Shown: piece after piece, positions 33,803-42,477 of the stretch | Position numbering within the stretch: the stretch's first letter is position 1 | How the letters are laid out: each line of letters begins with the position of its first letter | Source of the DNA: UBA2966 sp965242505 | GTDB lineage: Bacteria; Pseudomonadota; Alphaproteobacteria; UBA2966 | NCBI GenBank assembly: GCA_965242505.1 | Contig: OZ251449.1 | Location: forward strand, 2,170,001 to 2,234,000 | Length of the DNA: 64,000 nt | Reading direction: 5' to 3' | The notes under the pieces: model-generated | What the model was told of the DNA's origin: nothing | What the model saw: the letters and a program-made list of their open reading frames with translations, nothing else | Database searches by the model: none | Program-made: the position numbers and the translations under genes

Positions 33803-34789
33803 ATGTTGATCAAGATTCGCGAGGGCTGGGAGCTCCCGGAAGCGGCGGCGACGCCCGAAGACGCCTTTCTCGACCGGCGCCGGCTCATGAAGGGCCTCGC
33901 GGCGGGCGGGATCCTGGCGGGGGCGGGTTTGCTGGCCCGGCCGGCGTCGGCCGAGACGCGGTGGGCGGCCGCGCAGCGGGACGATCCGTCGTTCGGGCTC
34001 TATCCGGTCGCGCGCAACCCGAAATACCGCGTCGAACGCGACGTCACGGACGAGAAGATCAACGGCACGTACAACAACTTCTACGAGTACGGATCCCACA
34101 AGGAGATCTGGCGCTCGGCGCAGAAGCTGGAGATCAGGCCGTGGGAGATCCGCATCGAGGGCATGGTCGAGAAGGAGTTCACGATCGGGATCGACGATCT
34201 GCTGGCGAAGGTGTCGCTGGAGGAGCGGGTCTACCGCCACCGCTGCGTCGAGGCCTGGTCGATGATCGCGCCCTGGTCGGGATTTCCGCTCCGGGCGCTG
34301 GTGGACCTCGCCAGGCCCCTGAGCGGCGCGCGGTACGTCGAGATGGCGACGTTCAACAAGCCGGAGATGGCCCCGGGCCAACGGCAGTACTGGTATCCCT
34401 GGCCCTACGTCGAAGGGCTGACCATGGCCGAGGCGACGAACGATCTCGCGTTCCTGGCGACGGGCGCCTACGGCAAGCCGCTGGCGAAGCAGCACGGCGC
34501 GCCGCTCCGCCTCGCGGTGCCGTGGAAGTACGGCTTCAAGTCGCTCAAGTCGATCGACCGGTTCACGTTCACGGACAAGCGGCCGAAAACGTTCTGGGAG
34601 GAGGTTCAGGGCCGGGAGTACGGCTTCTGGGCGAACGTCAACCCCGAGGTGCCCCACCCCCGGTGGAGCCAGGCGACGGAACGCGCGCTCGGGACGAGCG
34701 GCAGGATTCCGACGGTGATCTACAACGGTTACGGCGAGTTCGTCGCCCAGCTCTACGACGGCATGGAAGGCGAGCGGCTGTTCATGTAG
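33803..34789 (+). CDS. msrP: Methionine sulfoxide reductase catalytic subunit, periplasmic molybdoenzyme
   Basis: A 328-residue enzyme that repairs oxidised methionine in periplasmic proteins. The Tat signal has the twin-arginine motif DRRRLMK at residues 24-30 and a likely cleavage after ASA (residue 50). The molybdenum ligand is C148 in YRHRCVEAWSM. Later motifs QYWYPWPYVEGL and YGFKSLKSI fit MsrP (YedY). The start at 33803 has a strong AGGAGG site. The haem membrane partner msrQ is usually next to it but is not in this window, and the neighbours are unrelated. Confidence 0.95.
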   Translation: MLIKIREGWELPEAAATPEDAFLDRRRLMKGLAAGGILAGAGLLARPASAETRWAAAQRDDPSFGLYPVARNPKYRVERDVTDEKINGTYNNFYEYGSHKEIWRSAQKLEIRPWEIRIEGMVEKEFTIGIDDLLAKVSLEERVYRHRCVEAWSMIAPWSGFPLRALVDLARPLSGARYVEMATFNKPEMAPGQRQYWYPWPYVEGLTMAEATNDLAFLATGAYGKPLAKQHGAPLRLAVPWKYGFKSLKSIDRFTFTDKRPKTFWEEVQGREYGFWANVNPEVPHPRWSQATERALGTSGRIPTVIYNGYGEFVAQLYDGMEGERLFM

Positions 34790-34794
34790 CCCGT

Positions 34795-34953
34795 GCGGCG
34801 CCGGGTCCGTTCATGCTCCTCCCCCCAGCGTGACCCCCACCCCGGCCCTCCCCCTGCAAGGGGGAGGGAGAACGAGGGGGACGGGAGGGGGGTGGATGCG
34901 CCGCCCCGCAACGCCGCGCGATCCTCGATCCCTGCCGGTACGAGAAACGCGGG
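34795..34953 (+). repeat. MITE-like composite repeat, copy 6 (forward orientation)
   Basis: It starts in the GGGTCCGTTCATGCTCC module and has the first hairpin (CCCTCCCCCTGCAAGGGGGAGGG). It ends with the terminal repeat GTACGAGAAACGCGGG at 34938-34953. The stop codon of the next gene, on the other strand, begins at the very next base. Confidence 0.85.
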
Positions 34954-35574
34954 CTAAACGCCGACCGGCAGGTTCGCCGCCCTGGACATCTCGTCGTCCT
35001 CGAACAGGTTCGGGTTCTCGAGGTAGGCGAACAGCATCGGCGTCGAGTCCCGGCCCCAGAAGAGCTCGTCGTCGACGACGGCCGTCGGCACGCCGAAAAG
35101 GCCGAGTTCGACGGCGGCCTCCGTGTTCTCCCGGAGCCGGTCCTTGACCCCCTGGTCGTCGATCAGCGCCCCGGCGTCGGCGACGCCCAGCTTGTCCGTC
35201 AACCGGGCCCAACCCTCGGGGTCGCCGACGTCTTCCCCGTCTCGCCAGATGTGATCGAATATCGTCTCGATCGCCGCGCCGTCGTTCCCGAGGGCGATGG
35301 CGAGGCGCAGCGGCGGCAGGGGCGGAAACGGATGGCTGGGCGGCATGCGGAAGGGAACGTTCTCCTGCCGCGCCTGCCATACCCAATGGCGGTAGGTGTA
35401 TACGCGCTTCCGGGGAATCTGGGCCGGACCCTTGGTTTCGTGATGCCGCAACAGTCCCGCGAACAGCATCGGCCGGTAGGAGACCGCGACATCGCCGGGC
35501 AGGTCCTTCAACTGCTTCAGTTGCAGATAGGCGAAACCCGAGAGAAAGTCGAAATACCAGTCGAGAGTCCTCAT
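34954..35574 (-). CDS. 2-hydroxychromene-2-carboxylate isomerase family protein (DsbA fold)
   Basis: A 206-residue thioredoxin-like protein of the kappa-class GST/HCCA isomerase type. It has DWYFDFLSGFAYLQ at the start, where a Ser takes the place of the DsbA CxxC, and VELGLFGVPTAVVDDELFWGRD near the end, with the cis-Pro loop GVPT. Family members isomerise naphthalene-pathway intermediates, but most act in unknown detoxification steps. The ATG at 35574 has a GGAGG site. The stop abuts repeat copy 6. Confidence 0.88.
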   Translation of the reverse strand: MRTLDWYFDFLSGFAYLQLKQLKDLPGDVAVSYRPMLFAGLLRHHETKGPAQIPRKRVYTYRHWVWQARQENVPFRMPPSHPFPPLPPLRLAIALGNDGAAIETIFDHIWRDGEDVGDPEGWARLTDKLGVADAGALIDDQGVKDRLRENTEAAVELGLFGVPTAVVDDELFWGRDSTPMLFAYLENPNLFEDDEMSRAANLPVGV

Positions 35575-35625
35575 CGATACCTCCAGTCGGCGCGTGGCGC
35601 GCGGAACCGAGACGAAGCCGGGGCA

Positions 35626-35653
35626 GAAAAATGCCGGGCCGCATGGGCCCGGC
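35626..35653 (-). terminator. Intrinsic terminator-like hairpin in the isomerase leader (minus strand)
   Basis: On the minus strand GCCGGGCC-CATGC-GGCCCGGC is followed by ATTTTT, the classic hairpin plus T-run. It lies 52-79 bp upstream of the isomerase start codon, so it would stop transcripts coming from the right or attenuate the isomerase transcript. Confidence 0.55.
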
Positions 35654-35894
35654 AAGTGTAACAGGGAGGCATGACGTCTGGGAGACGTGGATCGGTCGAA
35701 CGTTGGGGGGGCCAACTCGACCCGTCCCGGGCGAAGCGCCCTGTGACATCCCGCCATATATGGCCCCGAAGGAAGACCGTTGGTAGACTCGAAATTCTCA
35801 AACCAGCCATGCGTTTCCTGCATGGCTCGTGGAGCGGGCGCGGACGACCCGCGAAGCCGATGGAGCTTCCGCGTCGGCCGCGCGAGAGAAGGCG
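35654..35894. other. Gap before the adenine methylase, with an 8-bp inverted repeat
   Basis: No gene is visible. AGCCATGC (35805-35812) and GCATGGCT (35820-35827) form a perfect inverted repeat with a 7-bp spacer, 67 bp before the methylase start. This could be an operator controlling the restriction-modification genes. Confidence 0.45.
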
Positions 35895-37505
35895 ATGAAC
35901 CATCCGGATCCGGGGTCCGAGCGCGAGCTCGCGGCGCTCGCCGCCGCCATGGCCGGCCGGGACACGGTCCTGACGGCGGCCGAACGCGCCGTCGCGTCGG
36001 GGGCGCCGCCGCCTCCCCGCCTTCTGGAGCGAACCCGTCTCGCCATCCTGCGAGGCGACGACCCCCTCGGCGATGCCTTCTGCCGATTGCGTTCCCCGAA
36101 AACCCGCCGTACGCGAGGGGCCGTCTACACCCCCCGCGCGATCGTCGACGCCATGGTCTCCTGGGCGGCCGACCGGGCCGCGCCCGCGCGCGTCGTCGAC
36201 CCCGGCGCCGGGTCGGGCCGGTTCCTCCTGTCCGCGGCGAGGGTGTTTCCCGACGCGGAACTGGCGGCGGTCGAGATCGATCCGCTGGCCGCCCTCGTGT
36301 CGCGCGCGAACGCCGCCGCGCTCGGACTGGCCCATCGCCTGACCGTGCTCGTCGACGACTATCGCGCGGTCGGCCTTCCCGAGATCGATGGCGCGACGCT
36401 GTTCCTCGGGAACCCTCCCTACGTCCGCCATCACGGCATATCGCCGGAATGGAAGGACTGGTTCGCGGACACCGCCTCCGCCTATGGCTTGAAGGCGAGC
36501 AAACTCGCGGGCCTGCACGTCCATTTCCTTCTCAAGACGCGCGCGCTCGCGAAAGCGGGGGACTGCGGCGCGTTCGTCACGTCGGCGGAATGGCTCGACG
36601 TGAACTACGGCGACGTGGCGCGCAAGCTTCTCGTCGATGGACTTGGCGGTACGGACCTGCACGTCATCGCTCCCGCCGCCATGCCGTTCGCCGGCGCCGC
36701 GACGACGGGCGCGATCGCCTGCTTCCGCGTCGGCCGCGTCGGCCGGGGCATACGGTTTCGCGCGGTCCGGACGCTTTCGGAACTCGGCCGTCTTCCGCCC
36801 GGGCGCGCGGTCGTCCGATCCCGTCTCGAAGCGGCTCGCCGGTGGTCGCCGTTCCTGCGTCCCCCGGAGCGCGCGCCGCGTGGACGCATGGAACTCGGGG
36901 AGCTGTGCCGCGTCCATCGCGGCCAGGTGACCGGCCGCAACGCCGTGTGGGTCGCCGGCGCGTTTCCCGGCGCGCTTCCGGGCTCCGTCCTGGTCCCCAC
37001 CGTCACCAGGGCCCGCGAGTTGTTCGAGGCGACGCCCAGTCTGTCGCGCCTCGACGAACTGCGCCGCGTGATCGACCTGCCGATCGATCTCGACGCTTTC
37101 GACGAGGAAGAACGCGGGCAGGTCGAGCGTTTCCTCGCATGGGCCAGAGGCATGGGCGCCGACACGTCCTTCGTCGCGCGCAACCGGCGCGCGTGGTGGG
37201 CCGTCGGACTGAGAGAACCGGCGCCCATCCTCGCCACGTACATGGCGCGCCGGTCGCCGGCCTTCGTCCGCAACGTGGCGGGCGCGCGCCATCTCAACAT
37301 CGCCCACGGGATCTATCCGCGCACCTCCTTGTCCGGGCCGGCGCTCGACGCGCTTTCGGCATGGCTCCGCGACGAGGTGTCCGTGTCCGCCGGGCGCACG
37401 TATGCGGGCGGACTGACCAAGTTCGAGCCGAGGGAGCTCGAGCGGATCCCGATCCCGCCATTGGAAGACCTGCATGAACGAGCCCAGAAACTGGACGTTC
37501 GATGA
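35895..37505 (+). CDS. Adenine-specific DNA methyltransferase of a type II restriction-modification system
   Basis: A 536-residue gamma-type N6-adenine methylase. Motif I (SAM binding) is VVDPGAGSGRFLLSA near residue 100, and motif IV is NPPY near residue 173 in FLGNPPYVRHHG. The C-terminal half, from about residue 340, should recognise DNA. RTRGAVYTPRAIVDAMV is typical of this class before motif I. The ATG at 35895 has an AGAAGG site. The end overlaps the next gene by 32 bp. It should protect the site cut by the neighbouring nuclease. Confidence 0.9.
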   Translation: MNHPDPGSERELAALAAAMAGRDTVLTAAERAVASGAPPPPRLLERTRLAILRGDDPLGDAFCRLRSPKTRRTRGAVYTPRAIVDAMVSWAADRAAPARVVDPGAGSGRFLLSAARVFPDAELAAVEIDPLAALVSRANAAALGLAHRLTVLVDDYRAVGLPEIDGATLFLGNPPYVRHHGISPEWKDWFADTASAYGLKASKLAGLHVHFLLKTRALAKAGDCGAFVTSAEWLDVNYGDVARKLLVDGLGGTDLHVIAPAAMPFAGAATTGAIACFRVGRVGRGIRFRAVRTLSELGRLPPGRAVVRSRLEAARRWSPFLRPPERAPRGRMELGELCRVHRGQVTGRNAVWVAGAFPGALPGSVLVPTVTRARELFEATPSLSRLDELRRVIDLPIDLDAFDEEERGQVERFLAWARGMGADTSFVARNRRAWWAVGLREPAPILATYMARRSPAFVRNVAGARHLNIAHGIYPRTSLSGPALDALSAWLRDEVSVSAGRTYAGGLTKFEPRELERIPIPPLEDLHERAQKLDVR

Positions 37506-38394
37506 ACTGACGGGCGATGCCGCGCGGGCCAGGGAATCGTTTCGGCGACGGCGGCTTGATGAGCCGCTCGAACTCTACTCTCGGTTCTTCGAGACCTTCG
37601 CTCCGGTATTCAGCGCCATTATCGATCGCCTGTCGTCGTTGGTGGACGAACCGCTCGATCCAGAGAACATCGCCGAACTGGTCGGTGACCGTGACGTACG
37701 CGCCGCTTTCCGGTATCTGGCGGCACCGCCTGTTTCGGAAGACGACCTGAAGACCTTGGCTGAAACGACGCTTTCCCCGACGACGCTGCGCCGCGACATC
37801 GAACAGGCCCGGCGCGTCCGGGATACCGTTTTGCACATTCTCGATCCACACCGCTTCCCGTGGATCGGAGAACAGCGCGACCCGACGGAGCACGAGCGCA
37901 CTCGAGCTATCGTTGCGTCCGCCGTACTGGTGGCCGCCCGCAAGGTGGAAACATCACGGCGATCGGATGCCAAGAAGGAACAGGAGGAAGCCGTCAGGAC
38001 CGTGTTGCTGGATATTGGCTTCACCGAGGTTCCGCCTCGGGACATTGCCCTGCTGGATGCTGCGCCGTCCCCTGGCGAGTTCTGTGGCGAAAGCAGGCTC
38101 GGCGATAGTCGCGCCGATCTTGTGATTCGTCTGCATGACCGCCGCGCGATGCCCGTGGAGTGCAAGGCTTCCAACAGCACGGTCAACTCATTCAAGCGGA
38201 TCAACCATGAAGCCGCCGGCAAGGCGCGCGCTTGGCTCGCCGGATTCGGGAAGCGACAAATTGTCCCGGTCGCGGTGATCAGCGGCGTTTTCAGTGCGGC
38301 CAATCTCAGAACGGCGCAAACCGAAGGACTAGCGATCATCTGGAGCCATCGCCTTCGGGATCTTGCCGATTTCGTCGAGTCCACCCGAAATTGA
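37474..38394 (+). CDS. XamI-like type II restriction endonuclease
   Basis: A 306-residue protein I recognise as XamI-family, whose founding member cuts GTCGAC. The PD-(D/E)XK-like core is D215 in SRADLVIRLHD and E229/K231 in MPVECKAS. The segments FPWIGEQRDPTEHERTRAIV, KKEQEEAVRTVLLDIG and GEFCGESRLGDSRAD are the conserved part as I remember it. It overlaps the methylase by 32 bp. GC content is lower than in housekeeping genes. The stop codon is immediately followed by repeat copy 7. Target specificity is inferred from the family only. Confidence 0.8.
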   Translation: MNEPRNWTFDELTGDAARARESFRRRRLDEPLELYSRFFETFAPVFSAIIDRLSSLVDEPLDPENIAELVGDRDVRAAFRYLAAPPVSEDDLKTLAETTLSPTTLRRDIEQARRVRDTVLHILDPHRFPWIGEQRDPTEHERTRAIVASAVLVAARKVETSRRSDAKKEQEEAVRTVLLDIGFTEVPPRDIALLDAAPSPGEFCGESRLGDSRADLVIRLHDRRAMPVECKASNSTVNSFKRINHEAAGKARAWLAGFGKRQIVPVAVISGVFSAANLRTAQTEGLAIIWSHRLRDLADFVESTRN

Positions 38395-38561
38395 CCCGCA
38401 TTTCTCGTATTGCTTGTCCACAAGCCTCATCCGGCGATGGCGGTGCCGCAGGGTCCGTTCGCGCTCCTCCCCCCTGACAGGGGGGAGGTCGGGAGGGGGG
38501 TGGATCGCGATCCCGCAACGCCGCGCACTCCTCGATCCTCCGCCAGTAGGAGAAATGCAGG
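38395..38561 (+). repeat. MITE-like composite repeat, copy 7 (complete, one hairpin)
   Basis: It begins with CCCGCATTTCTCGTAT and ends with GTAGGAGAAATGCAGG, and has one hairpin (CTCCCCCCTGACAGGGGGGAG). It fills exactly the space between two convergent genes: TGA of the endonuclease ends at 38394 and the TAG of the LysR gene starts on the complement at 38562-38564. Confidence 0.92.
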
Positions 38562-39455
38562 CTAGAACTGCCCCCCCTGGACCTTGCGGACGAGGAAGTC
38601 GCGGAAGATGGCGACGCGCTTCGAGTGTCTGAGTTCCTCGGGATAGACGAAGAAGGTGTCGAATTCCGGGCCCTCGACCTCGGGGATGATCCGCGTCACC
38701 CGCGAGTGCCCCTGGACCATGTAGTCGGGCAGTCCCGCGATGCCGACGCCGGATTCGACCGCGAGCAGCGTGCTGTAGATGTTGTTCACCTTCAACGTCG
38801 GGCGCGGCCGCCTCCCGCGTCCCTTGCCGCCGAGCGTGAGAAGCCAGTTCACGTCGGCCAGAACCGTCGGCGCCTTCTCGCCGTACACGACGAGCTTGTG
38901 ATTCGCCAGATCCTCGATCGTCGTGGGCGTTCCGTTGCGGGAGAGGTATTCCGGCGAGGCGTAGATGTGGCGATGCACCTTGACCAGCTTGCGTTTCACG
39001 AGATCGCCCTGGACCGGTTCGTGCATGCGGATCGCGATGTCCGCCTCCCGCATCCCGAGATCGAGCTCGCGATCGTCCAGGATGAGGTGCAGCGTGACCT
39101 CCGGGTAGTATTCCGTGAACTCGCGGATCCGGGGGGTCAGCCAGGTCGAACCGAACCCCACCGTCGTCGTCACCTTGAGCTCGCCCCGGGGCTTTTCGGC
39201 GGCGTCCGCGATCATGGCCTCCGTCATCGTCAGACGCGCGGACACGTCGTGCGCGGCGCGGTAGAGCGTCTCGCCCTGCTCGGTCAGGAGGAGGCCCCGC
39301 GCGTGGCGGTGGAACAGCATGACGCCGAGGTTCTCCTCCAGCGCGCCGATCTGACGGCTGACGGCGGACTGGCTGAGGTTCAGCGTCTCGCCGGCGTGGG
39401 TGAAGCTGCCCGCCTCGGCGACGCTGTGGAATATCCTGAGCTTGTCCCAGTCCAT
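38562..39455 (-). CDS. LysR family transcriptional regulator
   Basis: A 297-residue regulator. The winged helix-turn-helix is residues 1-60 (KLRIFHSVAEAGSFTHAGET, then LNLSQSAVSRQIGALEE). The effector-binding domain starts at about residue 90 (GELKVTTTVGFGSTWLTPRI). The closest type is the CysB/GcvA-like group that sits next to trxB in many alphaproteobacteria. It lies 21 bp downstream of trxB on the same strand, so it is probably cotranscribed with it. The effector is unknown; no divergent target gene is present. Confidence 0.92.
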   Translation of the reverse strand: MDWDKLRIFHSVAEAGSFTHAGETLNLSQSAVSRQIGALEENLGVMLFHRHARGLLLTEQGETLYRAAHDVSARLTMTEAMIADAAEKPRGELKVTTTVGFGSTWLTPRIREFTEYYPEVTLHLILDDRELDLGMREADIAIRMHEPVQGDLVKRKLVKVHRHIYASPEYLSRNGTPTTIEDLANHKLVVYGEKAPTVLADVNWLLTLGGKGRGRRPRPTLKVNNIYSTLLAVESGVGIAGLPDYMVQGHSRVTRIIPEVEGPEFDTFFVYPEELRHSKRVAIFRDFLVRKVQGGQF

Positions 39456-39476
39456 GGTCCGGCCCGGCGGGCGCCG

Positions 39477-40445
39477 TTACTCCGCGGCCTCCCGCGCCGC
39501 GGCGTCGCGCTCCGCGAGGAACTTCTCGGCCTCCAGCGCGGCCATGCATCCGGAGCCCGCCGCCGTCACGGCCTGGCGGTAAATCCTGTCCTGAACGTCT
39601 CCGGCCGCGAAGACGCCGGGGACGTCGGTCGCCGTCGAGTCCGCGGCCGTCACGATATACCCCTCGCCGTCCATCTCGACCTGACCCCGGAACAACTCCG
39701 TGGACGGCGTATGGCCGATGGCGATGAATACGCCGTCGACGGCCATTTCCCGGACGTCGCCGGTTCGCGCGTGGCGGAGCCTGACCCCGGTCACGCCCGG
39801 GGGGTCGCCGTCGCCCAGGACCTCGTCCAGGACGTGATCCCACAGGACTTCGATCTTCTCGTTGTCGAACAGGCGCTTCTGGAGGATCTTCTCCGCCCGG
39901 AGCTCGTCCCGGCGATGGACCAGCGTCACCTTGCCGGCGTGGTTGGTGAGGTAGATCGCCTCCTCCACCGCCGTGTTCCCGCCGCCCACGACGACGACCT
40001 CCTTGCCGCGGAAGAAGAACCCGTCGCACGTCGCGCAGGCCGACACGCCGAAGCCCTTGAACCTGTCCTCGCTGGGAAGGCCGAGCCAGCGGGCTTGCGC
40101 GCCCGTCGCGATAATCACCGAATCGCCGCCGTAGGCGTTTCCGGAATCGCCTCTGGCGGCGAAGGGACGGGACGAGAGATCGATTTCCACGATCATGTCG
40201 TCGATCAACTCGGCGTCGACGCTGCGGGCCTGTTCCGCCATCTGTTCCATGAGCCAGGGCCCCTGAATGATCCCGGAGAACCCGGGGTAGTTCTCCACGT
40301 CGGTGGTGATGGTCATCTGCCCGCCGGGCTCCAGGCCGCGAACCACCATCGGCGCCAGGCTGGCCCGGGCCGCGTAGATCGCGGCGGTGTATCCCGCAGG
40401 GCCGGACCCGACGATCAGGACCCGGCTGTGTTTGCGCTCGCTCAT
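39477..40445 (-). CDS. trxB: Thioredoxin-disulfide reductase
   Basis: A 322-residue flavoprotein that reduces thioredoxin with NADPH. It has the FAD motif IVGSGPAGYTAA near residue 11, the redox-active CATC at 137-140 (SACATCDGFFF), the NADPH motif VVGGGNTAVEEA with VHRRDELRA, and the C-terminal FAAGDVQDRIYRQAVTAAGSG. The ATG at 40445 is preceded by GAGGAG. The start of the longer open frame reads into the next gene and is not used. Confidence 0.97.
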   Translation of the reverse strand: MSERKHSRVLIVGSGPAGYTAAIYAARASLAPMVVRGLEPGGQMTITTDVENYPGFSGIIQGPWLMEQMAEQARSVDAELIDDMIVEIDLSSRPFAARGDSGNAYGGDSVIIATGAQARWLGLPSEDRFKGFGVSACATCDGFFFRGKEVVVVGGGNTAVEEAIYLTNHAGKVTLVHRRDELRAEKILQKRLFDNEKIEVLWDHVLDEVLGDGDPPGVTGVRLRHARTGDVREMAVDGVFIAIGHTPSTELFRGQVEMDGEGYIVTAADSTATDVPGVFAAGDVQDRIYRQAVTAAGSGCMAALEAEKFLAERDAAAREAAE

Positions 40446-40542
40446 GGGGTGCTCCTCACGCGGCAGGACACGGCGGTCGGAACGGCCCCTCCATTCGGGA
40501 AGCCGGCGGCGGTCGCGCAAGCCGCGTCGGCGCGGACCGTCG

Positions 40543-42477
40543 TCAGAAACCGAACATGTGATCGAGGGAAAAGGCGCCACCGTCCGACAGCAGGCCATGA
40601 TACCCGAAAAGGCGGCACGTCGCATCGCGGACCAGAACCCAGGCGCCGGCGCCGGCGCGGTCCACCGCGTCGGCGTCGAACGTCTCGTGATAGCGCCAGT
40701 GCAGGGAGCCGCCGCAGGGAATCCGGACGGACACCGTGTCCACGACCTCGCCGTCTCCGTCATGGAGGACGAGCCGCGTGTCCGAAAAGTCCTTCCACGG
40801 CCGCGAGGCGGGGTAGATGAGGTGGCACATCGTCTGGAGACCGTCGCCGCCGATCCTGAGAAACAGGCGGGTCGACAGTCCGGGAGGGTCGGACGCATAG
40901 GACTGCGGTTCGTCCCGGTAGACGATGGGCGTGTTGAAGATATGGGCGCCGAAGCTGGTTTCCGCGGCGTGCCCGCCGTCGCGGCGCCGGTAGCGCGCGA
41001 TGCCGTGCAGCCAGCCGTCCGCGTCGCCGCCGTCCCGGAAGTCGTAGAGCAGTTCGACGTGCCCGTAGCCGGACGGCAGATCCACGCCCTCGTCCCGCGT
41101 CCACGAGTCGACGTCGACGACCACGCTGTCGCTCCGCGCGACGCGGCCCAGGAACCTTTCGGCGACGCGCTCCCCGGTCGCGTCCATGAGGGCGCACGCG
41201 ATGGGCAGCTCCCGCTGCGCGGTCGCCATCGGCGTCGGCAGGACGAGGCTTCCGAAGCCGCTCACCGGCGGCACCGGAAAGGGCAGGATGTACCCCTTGC
41301 CCATGAACGGCGCGAGGTCCGGAATCCGCGGATCGGGCTCCAGGTCGGTGCGCTCGACGTTGGCGTGGGCGATCCTGCGCCGGCCGCCGGGGCCTTCGAT
41401 CTCGTATCGGGGGCGGACGAAGTAGCGCCCCGCCCGGACCTCGATCTGGCCCGGCCAGCGGAGATCAGGAAGAAGCGTGGCGACGTCGAGCGCGTGGGCG
41501 CCGAAAGCGGGTATCTCCCGGTCCAGCCAGGCGACGTCCGGCGAGCCCATGGCGTTCAGCCCGATTCCGCCCCTCGGAATCGCGAGGGGGTGGCTGTTCT
41601 GAATCCACAGCACGACGCGCTCGCCTTCGTCCGGGGCCGGCGCGCCGGCGTAGAGGTCCGCCGGCCAGGCGTTGGCGTCGTGGGTGCAGGAGATCGTGTC
41701 GGGGCCGTTCCCGCGGATGTCCAGCGCGTACTTGACGACGTCGTGCCCGCGAACGCGCAGCGCGTGAATGAACAGGGAGCCGCAGAAGTCGTCGAGGCCG
41801 AACCGGCTTCGCACCTCGGCGCTGTCGATGGCGATGGAGGAATACGCGCCGGACAGCGGTTCGTTCCAACTCGCCAGCACGGTGCCGGACTCGTCGAACA
41901 GGCGGAGCCACAGTTCAGCGTCCCGCGCGCCGTATCCGGCCCAGTAGTTCGCCGTGCGGATGGACGTGTGCAAGTCCCGGGAGTCGCGGAAGAAGGCGAA
42001 GTTGGTCGCGAAGTTCAAGGGATCGAGATAGCGGCGGCGGTTGCTCAACCACTCCTCGGGCAGCCGCATTTCGTCGAGGGAGACGATCTCCATCCTCTCC
42101 GGCGCGAGATGGCGGATATGGTCCCGGAGACGGTCCGAATCGAACGCGGCGATCAGAAGCGTAGACGCCGCGCAGCCGGGCAGCTCGGTAATCGGCCTGG
42201 CGCCGCGGCCCGCGACGTTCGCGCCGACCCGGTCGACGTCCCGGACGAAAGCCGCCGCCACGTCGCAGCCGTCGAGCGGATAGAACACCTCGAAATCGGC
42301 GGCCTGCCCCAACGGATCGTAGACGGCGATCGCCCCCCCCCCCCGCAGCCGCCGGACCAGCGCCTGCCCGCGCTCCGCGGCGTAAGGGTGCCCGAGGGCC
42401 TTGAACAGGGTCGAGCCGCCGAAATTGCCGCCGGGGCGCCAGCCCTGGTTCTTGAACGTCTCTATGTTCAGCGGCAT
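40543..42477 (-). CDS. Conserved alphaproteobacterial protein of unknown function, partner of ELM1
   Basis: A 644-residue protein that starts MPLNIETFKNQGWRPGGNFG and ends with FGYHGLLSDGGAFSLDHMFG. I recall close relatives across Rhodospirillales, always unnamed. There is no signal peptide or clear membrane helix. The N-terminal part has AIAVYDPLGQAADFEVFYPL, a Rossmann-like pattern; the middle and C-terminal parts look beta-rich (LYAGAPAPDEGERVVLWIQN and ETSFGAHIFNTPIVYRDEPQ). It overlaps the ELM1-family gene by 10 bp, so the two should function together, perhaps on an envelope glycan. That is inference. A GGAG site supports the ATG at 42477. Confidence 0.8.
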   Translation of the reverse strand: MPLNIETFKNQGWRPGGNFGGSTLFKALGHPYAAERGQALVRRLRGGGAIAVYDPLGQAADFEVFYPLDGCDVAAAFVRDVDRVGANVAGRGARPITELPGCAASTLLIAAFDSDRLRDHIRHLAPERMEIVSLDEMRLPEEWLSNRRRYLDPLNFATNFAFFRDSRDLHTSIRTANYWAGYGARDAELWLRLFDESGTVLASWNEPLSGAYSSIAIDSAEVRSRFGLDDFCGSLFIHALRVRGHDVVKYALDIRGNGPDTISCTHDANAWPADLYAGAPAPDEGERVVLWIQNSHPLAIPRGGIGLNAMGSPDVAWLDREIPAFGAHALDVATLLPDLRWPGQIEVRAGRYFVRPRYEIEGPGGRRRIAHANVERTDLEPDPRIPDLAPFMGKGYILPFPVPPVSGFGSLVLPTPMATAQRELPIACALMDATGERVAERFLGRVARSDSVVVDVDSWTRDEGVDLPSGYGHVELLYDFRDGGDADGWLHGIARYRRRDGGHAAETSFGAHIFNTPIVYRDEPQSYASDPPGLSTRLFLRIGGDGLQTMCHLIYPASRPWKDFSDTRLVLHDGDGEVVDTVSVRIPCGGSLHWRYHETFDADAVDRAGAGAWVLVRDATCRLFGYHGLLSDGGAFSLDHMFGF

